This document shows, one piece after another, positions 52,282-56,212 of a stretch of 56,212 nucleotides of DNA. Each line of letters opens with the position of its first letter. The stretch's first letter is position 1. The notes beneath the pieces are model-generated. The model did no database searches. It was not told the DNA's origin and saw only the letters and a list, made by a program, of their open reading frames with translations. The DNA comes from Trichomonas tenax (Eukaryota > Parabasalia > Trichomonadida > Trichomonadidae). The translations under genes were made by a program, and so were the position numbers. The stretch is from NCBI GenBank assembly GCA_023091735.1, contig JALKBU010000245.1, positions 1 through 56,212 of the forward strand, read 5' to 3'.

Positions 52282-54897
52282 ATGCTCAAAATCCATCAGC
52301 TTACTCAAGATATCTACTGGCTTGGCGTCCTTGATTCCAACCTTGCTGTTTTCGACATCGTTATGGAAACAAAGTACGGCACAACGTACAACGCCTACTT
52401 AATGAAGACACCAGAGGGTGCTGTTCTCGTTGAGACAGTCAAGGAGACATTCTTCGATGAGTACATCGATAAGGTCAAGTCCGTCATCGGCGACATCCAG
52501 AACATCAAGTACCTCATCACAAATCACACAGAGCCAGATCACTCCGGTTCTATAAAGAAGATGATCGAACTTATCCCAGATCTCACAGTTGTTGGCTCCA
52601 AGACAGCCCTCACATACCTTGAGGACATCGTCAACATCCCATTCCGCGGACACTCCGCTGAGGACCTCAAGGTTCTCAAGTTCGGTGGCAAGTCCTTCGA
52701 GTTCATCTCCTGCCCATTCCTCCACTGGCCAGATTCAATGTACACATGGGTCCCAGAGGAGAAGACCCTCTTCACATGCGACTCCTTCGGCGCTCACTAC
52801 TCTCCAAAGAAGTCCATCCTCATGTCCCAGCTCCCACCAGAGGAGGAGGATGGCTACCAGGATGCTCTCCTTTACTACTACACAGCCATTTTCGGCCCAT
52901 TCAAGGAGTACGTCATCAAGGGAACAGACAAGATCATGAATCTTGACATCAAGCTCATCGGTCTTGGCCACGGCCCAGTCCTCGATGCTCGCATCAAGGA
53001 GACAATCGATACATACCGCAAGTGGTCTGCTCCACTCCCAACACACAACGGCAAGGAAGTCGTCATGGTCTACGCCTCCGCCTACGGCTACACAACAGAG
53101 ATGGCTGAGGAAATCAAGGACGGCATCCTCGCCCGCGTTCCAGACTGCCAGGTTAAGATGTACAACGTTAACATCCAGAACTATGGTGGCATGAAGAACG
53201 ACATCATGAACGCTATCGCCACAGCTGATGGTGTTCTCCTTGGTACAAACACAATCAACGGTGATGCTGTTCCACCAGTTTGGGATGTTGCTCTCTCCAT
53301 GAACCCAATCGTCCATGGCGGCAAGGTCGTTTCTGCTTTCGGCTCATACGGCTGGTCCGGTGAGGGTGTTGACAACATCATCGCTCGTTTCGATCAGATC
53401 CGCTGCAAGGTCATCGATGGCTGCAAGATCAAGTTCCGCATGTCCAAGAAGGAACACCAGAAGGTCAACGAGTTCGGCCAGACATTCGGTGAGGCTCTCC
53501 TCACAGGCAAGGTCCCAGAGCGCATGGTTCCAGGCAAGGTTGTCGGTGCTAAGGACTGGTCCCAGCTCAACCCATCTGGCGCTGTCGTCCTCTGGCGTTG
53601 CGTCATCTGCGGCGAAATCTACGCAGGTGTCACACCACCACTCCAGTGCCCAGCTTGCGGTGTCGGCCAGGATCTCTTCGAGCTCTACCAGGCTGAGGAA
53701 ATCACATACAAGTCCACACAACCACTCAACATCATCGTTATCGGCTCTGGTGCTGCTGCCGTCGCTACTATCGAGGCTATCCGCGCTCGCAATGCTACAG
53801 CCAAGATCACGATGATTACTCGCGAAAAGGTAATGCCATACTACAGACCAATAATCGTCGACAAGCTCAACTCCGAGATCCCAGACGAGAAGTACTTCCT
53901 CAAGAACGCTGAATGGTACAAGGAGAACAATGTTGAGATTATGCTCGATACATCCGTCACAGAGATCAAGTCTGATGTCAAGAAGGTCAAGCTCTGCTGC
54001 AACAAGGAACTCCCATACGACAAGCTCATCCTTGCTACAGGCTCTCGCCCATTCGTCCCACCAATCGGTCACGAGGGTCTCACAGGAGTTATCGTTATCC
54101 GCACATCTGCTGATGTAGATGCTCTCGCTGAGGCTTGCAAGACAGCCAAGCGCGCCGTCGTTATCGGTGGTGGTGTTCTCGGTCTCGAGAACGCTTCTGC
54201 TATCAAGCAGAAGGGTGTTGCCGTCACAGTCGTCGAGTGCATGCCAAGACTCATGGCTCGTCAACTTGACCCAGAGGCCTCCTCTGTTCTTCAGGAGCAC
54301 GTCAAGGCCTTCGGCATCGAGCTCCGCCTCGGCATGACGGTTTCCATCAAAGGCGATGGCAAGCATGTCACAGGCTGCCAGGTCGGTGATGAGTTCATCC
54401 CAGCCGACTTCATCGTTGTCAACGCTGGTGTCCGTGCTGAGTCCGAAGTTGCTGCTGCTGGCGGCGTCCAGTGCGGCCGTGGTATCAACGTCAACAGCAA
54501 GATGGAGACATCCGTCAAGGACATCTACGCTGCTGGTGACTGCGCCTTCATGGATAACATGAACCAGGGCCTTTGGGCTCCAGCTCTTGCTATGGGTAAG
54601 GTTGCTGGTGCTAACTGCGTCGGTGATGAGGCTACATTCCAGTTCACAGTAGAACCAGTCTCCATGATTGCTTGCGGCACAGATCTCTTCGCTTGCGGCA
54701 ACCCACCAGAGTCCTCTGCTGGCTTCAACGTTGTTTCCCAGCATGATGACAAGGAAGGCTCCGCCATCAAGATGTACTTCAAGGATAACAGACTCGTTTA
54801 TGCTGCCGGCTTCAACATCCAGAAGATTTCTGGCACCCTCCTCAGTGGTGTCAGAGAGGGCCGCTCATTACAGCACATCATGGCTGAGGTTTTCTAA
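52282..54897 (+). CDS. Flavodiiron protein fused to rubredoxin and NADH:rubredoxin oxidoreductase
   Basis: 871 residues, three modules in one chain. Residues 1-250: metallo-beta-lactamase-like diiron domain with ligands His82, Glu84, Asp86 (NHTEPDHSGS), His148 (FLHWPDS), Asp167 (FTCDSFG) and His230 (GLGHGPV). Residues 255-405: flavodoxin domain (VYASAYGYTTEMAEE). Residues 438-462: rubredoxin with Cys440, Cys443, Cys456 and Cys459. Residues 482-871: FAD/NAD oxidoreductase with VIGSGAAAVA, VVIGGGVLGLENA and IYAAGDCAF. The fusion should pass electrons from NADH to the diiron site and reduce oxygen to water (or nitric oxide), a class F flavodiiron protein as known from clostridia and Trichomonas. 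No N-terminal presequence, so probably cytosolic. Highly expressed codon use. Confidence 0.95.
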   Translation: MLKIHQLTQDIYWLGVLDSNLAVFDIVMETKYGTTYNAYLMKTPEGAVLVETVKETFFDEYIDKVKSVIGDIQNIKYLITNHTEPDHSGSIKKMIELIPDLTVVGSKTALTYLEDIVNIPFRGHSAEDLKVLKFGGKSFEFISCPFLHWPDSMYTWVPEEKTLFTCDSFGAHYSPKKSILMSQLPPEEEDGYQDALLYYYTAIFGPFKEYVIKGTDKIMNLDIKLIGLGHGPVLDARIKETIDTYRKWSAPLPTHNGKEVVMVYASAYGYTTEMAEEIKDGILARVPDCQVKMYNVNIQNYGGMKNDIMNAIATADGVLLGTNTINGDAVPPVWDVALSMNPIVHGGKVVSAFGSYGWSGEGVDNIIARFDQIRCKVIDGCKIKFRMSKKEHQKVNEFGQTFGEALLTGKVPERMVPGKVVGAKDWSQLNPSGAVVLWRCVICGEIYAGVTPPLQCPACGVGQDLFELYQAEEITYKSTQPLNIIVIGSGAAAVATIEAIRARNATAKITMITREKVMPYYRPIIVDKLNSEIPDEKYFLKNAEWYKENNVEIMLDTSVTEIKSDVKKVKLCCNKELPYDKLILATGSRPFVPPIGHEGLTGVIVIRTSADVDALAEACKTAKRAVVIGGGVLGLENASAIKQKGVAVTVVECMPRLMARQLDPEASSVLQEHVKAFGIELRLGMTVSIKGDGKHVTGCQVGDEFIPADFIVVNAGVRAESEVAAAGGVQCGRGINVNSKMETSVKDIYAAGDCAFMDNMNQGLWAPALAMGKVAGANCVGDEATFQFTVEPVSMIACGTDLFACGNPPESSAGFNVVSQHDDKEGSAIKMYFKDNRLVYAAGFNIQKISGTLLSGVREGRSLQHIMAEVF

Positions 54898-55068
54898 GCC
54901 ATTAGTCATGTGTAGAAGAGTTTGGTAACGGAAATAAACCAGTGAAGTTTTTAAAAATTTTCACGTTCTTTTTATCTTTTATACAATGCAATATTATTGA
55001 ATTAGAAAAACTGGTATATTTGTAGAAAGAAATAAGCAGCGGTTGATAGCAATATACAAACAAAGTTT
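54898..55068. other. Short convergent spacer
   Basis: 171 bp of AT-rich 3' flank shared by two convergent genes. Nothing else seen. Confidence 0.4.
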
Positions 55069-55245
55069 TTAGGGCATGAAGAAGGCAAGAGCTGTACAAA
55101 CTGCAGAAACTGAGAAGAATATGCAGAAATTAATTGCTAAAGTCGATCGTTTTTTGTTCTTTTCCTCCTCAGACAGCTCGCAGATACCGAAATCGAGCGC
55201 TAGAGGCGGTTTTCTGTCTGGATCCACTTTGATGTTGATCTTCAT
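55069..55245 (-). CDS. Small tail-anchored membrane protein
   Basis: 58 residues from ATG 55245, below the usual size cut-off but well supported: TCACTTTTATTATTA stands 15 bases before the ATG, nearly identical to the start of the flavodiiron gene. Residues 1-36 are cytosolic and charged (DPDRKPPLALDFGICELSEE, then EKNKKRS). Residues 37-58 are a hydrophobic anchor (INFCIFFSVSAVCTALAFF) with a single Pro at the very end. Positive charges just before the anchor suit ER or hydrogenosomal outer-membrane insertion. Not an obvious Sec61 beta or Tom protein. Family unknown. Confidence 0.65.
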   Translation of the reverse strand: MKINIKVDPDRKPPLALDFGICELSEEEKNKKRSTLAINFCIFFSVSAVCTALAFFMP

Positions 55246-55255
55246 TAATAATAAA

Positions 55256-55260
55256 AGTGA
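55256..55260 (-). promoter_or_regulatory. Initiator (TCACT) of the tail-anchored gene
   Basis: Minus-strand TCACT in GTGTCACTTTTATTATTAATG. It fits the trichomonad TCAYW initiator and places the start at 55245. Confidence 0.6.
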
Positions 55261-55605
55261 CACTAATATATTATCAATCTATTTAATTTATTTAAACTAT
55301 AGCACATACACATAGCTTCACTTTTTCAAATATGTCTCCGGTAAAATTCCTAAGTTTTAATAATGTTGGCCTTTTTGGAGTTTTTAGGTATTTTATTTGA
55401 TGTTTGGATTATGCCAAAGTTATATTTTATAAAGAACATAAAATTAAAGAAATTTCATCAAAATATCCCAAATATTAAAGCATAAACTCACAAAATTATT
55501 AAATATTTGGAGGCATTTTAATATGGTAAATCAAAATATGCAAGAAAAATGAGAATAAAGGAAATTGAGTGGAAAACGATTATTGATGGTCTTTCTTTTT
55601 TTCGA
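55261..55605. other. Spacer between divergent genes
   Basis: AT-rich. TTCACTTTTTCAAATATG near 55317-55334 is an initiator followed by a 22-codon frame (MSPVKFLSFNNVGLF...). It may be an unused promoter or a micro-ORF; not called. Confidence 0.35.
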
Positions 55606-55782
55606 ATGGCAAAGCGCTCAAACACATCCGCACACAACAGGTCCCACCAGCACCACCGCAACGGCATCCACAAGTGCGTCGTCAAGAAGCTCTGGTTCGA
55701 GAAGGGAATGAACGCTAAGTTCCTCCGCAACGCCCGCTATGCTAAGGCCGGCCAGAACAAGTCTGGGGAAGAAGAGGAGTAA
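55606..55782 (+). CDS. RPL29: Ribosomal protein eL29
   Basis: 58 residues. MAKRSNTSAHNRSHQHHRNG, then KFLRNARYAKAGQNK, match eL29 (the family pattern is AKSKNHT-x-HNQ-x(3)-HRNGI...FLRN-x-R-FA-K). The in-frame ATG at 55549 is rejected because the family begins at this Met. The C terminus, SGEEEE, is acidic, unlike the basic tails of many eL29s. Component of the large cytosolic subunit. C-ending codons reflect high expression. Confidence 0.93.
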   Translation: MAKRSNTSAHNRSHQHHRNGIHKCVVKKLWFEKGMNAKFLRNARYAKAGQNKSGEEEE

Positions 55783-56096
55783 GTATTCACTTGTCTTGCA
55801 ATAAATATTCCAATGTTCACCCACAAAATCATCTTTTTTCGTTATATTACATTTTTATCTATCAAATCTCATAAAACGATTTGAGATAATCTAAATATTC
55901 ACTCTTTCTTCCACTATATATACATGAACTGCCTATGTTTGTTTGAATATTTATTTTTGATATTAATTCATTCAATTATTGTTTGATAGTTTAGAGAGTT
56001 GATGGATGAAAGCAATGTGAAAAACCAAAATAGTTATGGGAATTGATTCTATTAAAAACATTTTAACTGAATATATATATTTTGGTAACAATAAGA
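55783..56096. other. Spacer between convergent genes
   Basis: AT-rich 3' flanks; nothing else seen. Confidence 0.4.
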
Positions 56097-56212
56097 TTAC
56101 CATTTCTGCTTAGCTTTGGCGGTGGCTTCAGCGGCAGCAGCCGTGCGTTGGGCAAGAGCTTTGATGGCATTGCGGTCCATGACACGGCTGACAAATTCGC
56201 CTTTGTCGACTT
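56097..56212 (-). CDS. 3' end of an unidentified, highly expressed gene
   Basis: The frame is open from the window edge to a TAA at 56097-56099, giving the last 37 residues, VDKGEFVSRVMDRNAIKALA, then an Ala/Lys-rich end closing in KQKW. GC-ending codons and the Ala/Lys-rich tail resemble a ribosomal protein, and the neighbour is eL29, but I could not identify which. Confidence 0.6.
   Translation of the reverse strand, partial: VDKGEFVSRVMDRNAIKALAQRTAAAAEATAKAKQKW

Noticed and set aside
53344..54744. 466-codon open frame on the minus strand inside the flavodiiron fusion gene
   Set aside because: It is antisense to a highly biased, C-ending codon set, which suppresses stop codons on the opposite strand. 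Its translation is rich in Asp/Leu/Ser with no domain.
1..56212. tRNA, rRNA and CRISPR features
   Set aside because: I looked for tRNA T-loop signatures, rRNA-like conserved blocks and regularly spaced direct repeats and found none that held up.

Overview
The window is nuclear DNA of a parabasalid flagellate, a trichomonad of the Trichomonas/Tritrichomonas type. I could not fix the species. The evidence is as follows. Genes are almost all intron-free and separated by AT-rich spacers. Start codons often lie a few bases after a trichomonad initiator (TCA followed by pyrimidine and A/T). Two starts follow a trichomonad M3 core-promoter motif. The one intron found begins GTATGT and ends in the conserved ACTAACACACAG block. 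Gene content also fits: flagellar proteins, a DUF3447/ankyrin-type protein, remnants of trichomonad surface-protein families, and a flavodiiron-rubredoxin-NADH oxidoreductase fusion.

Layout. 1-1020: GC-richer DNA with the 3' end of an unrecognised gene, probably a mobile-element edge. 1411-7581: a 2-kDa-residue-scale (about 2,057 aa) coiled-coil protein. 7693-9123 (-): a spliced gene of unknown function. 9.2-15.2 kb: gene-poor DNA with three hairpins and at least four decayed genes. 15171-16574: a head-to-head pair of F5/8C (discoidin-like) secreted-type proteins forming a palindrome with apparently identical outer arms. 16.6-19.3 kb: two inverted-repeat elements. 19334-20548: a bacterial-type PMP-dependent sugar 3-dehydrase/aminotransferase-fold gene. 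20669-25373 (-): three genes in tandem, a TM9SF nonaspanin, a DUF3447 protein and a helical-repeat protein. 26590-31011: a small unknown protein, Rab geranylgeranyltransferase beta, enolase and a small IQ protein. 32010-33829: a broken two-domain surface protein. 34268-36295 (-): a QRICH2/C16orf96-like coiled-coil protein. 36619-39759: an unknown protein, a signal peptide peptidase and a Dus1-type tRNA dihydrouridine synthase. 40047-48926: a HYDIN-like central-apparatus giant with an internal nucleotide-kinase-like P-loop. 52282-54897: the flavodiiron fusion. 55069-56212: a tiny tail-anchored protein, ribosomal protein eL29 and the 3' end of another gene.

There is no operon logic; each gene has its own start-proximal promoter. 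Themes are flagellar structure (HYDIN, the QRICH2-like protein, possibly the coiled-coil and IQ proteins), membrane traffic (TM9SF, RabGGT beta, signal peptidase-like protease) and anaerobic energy and oxygen defence (enolase, flavodiiron fusion). The most unusual items are the palindromic F5/8C pair with only 16 bp between start codons, an enolase with an N-terminal Dpy-30/RIIa-like docking helix pair, a recurrent SQIFE-type motif in the coiled-coil giant, a nine-fold degenerate initiator-like array at 36321-36583, and a 396-bp terminal-inverted-repeat element that carries the same short motifs found upstream of several genes.
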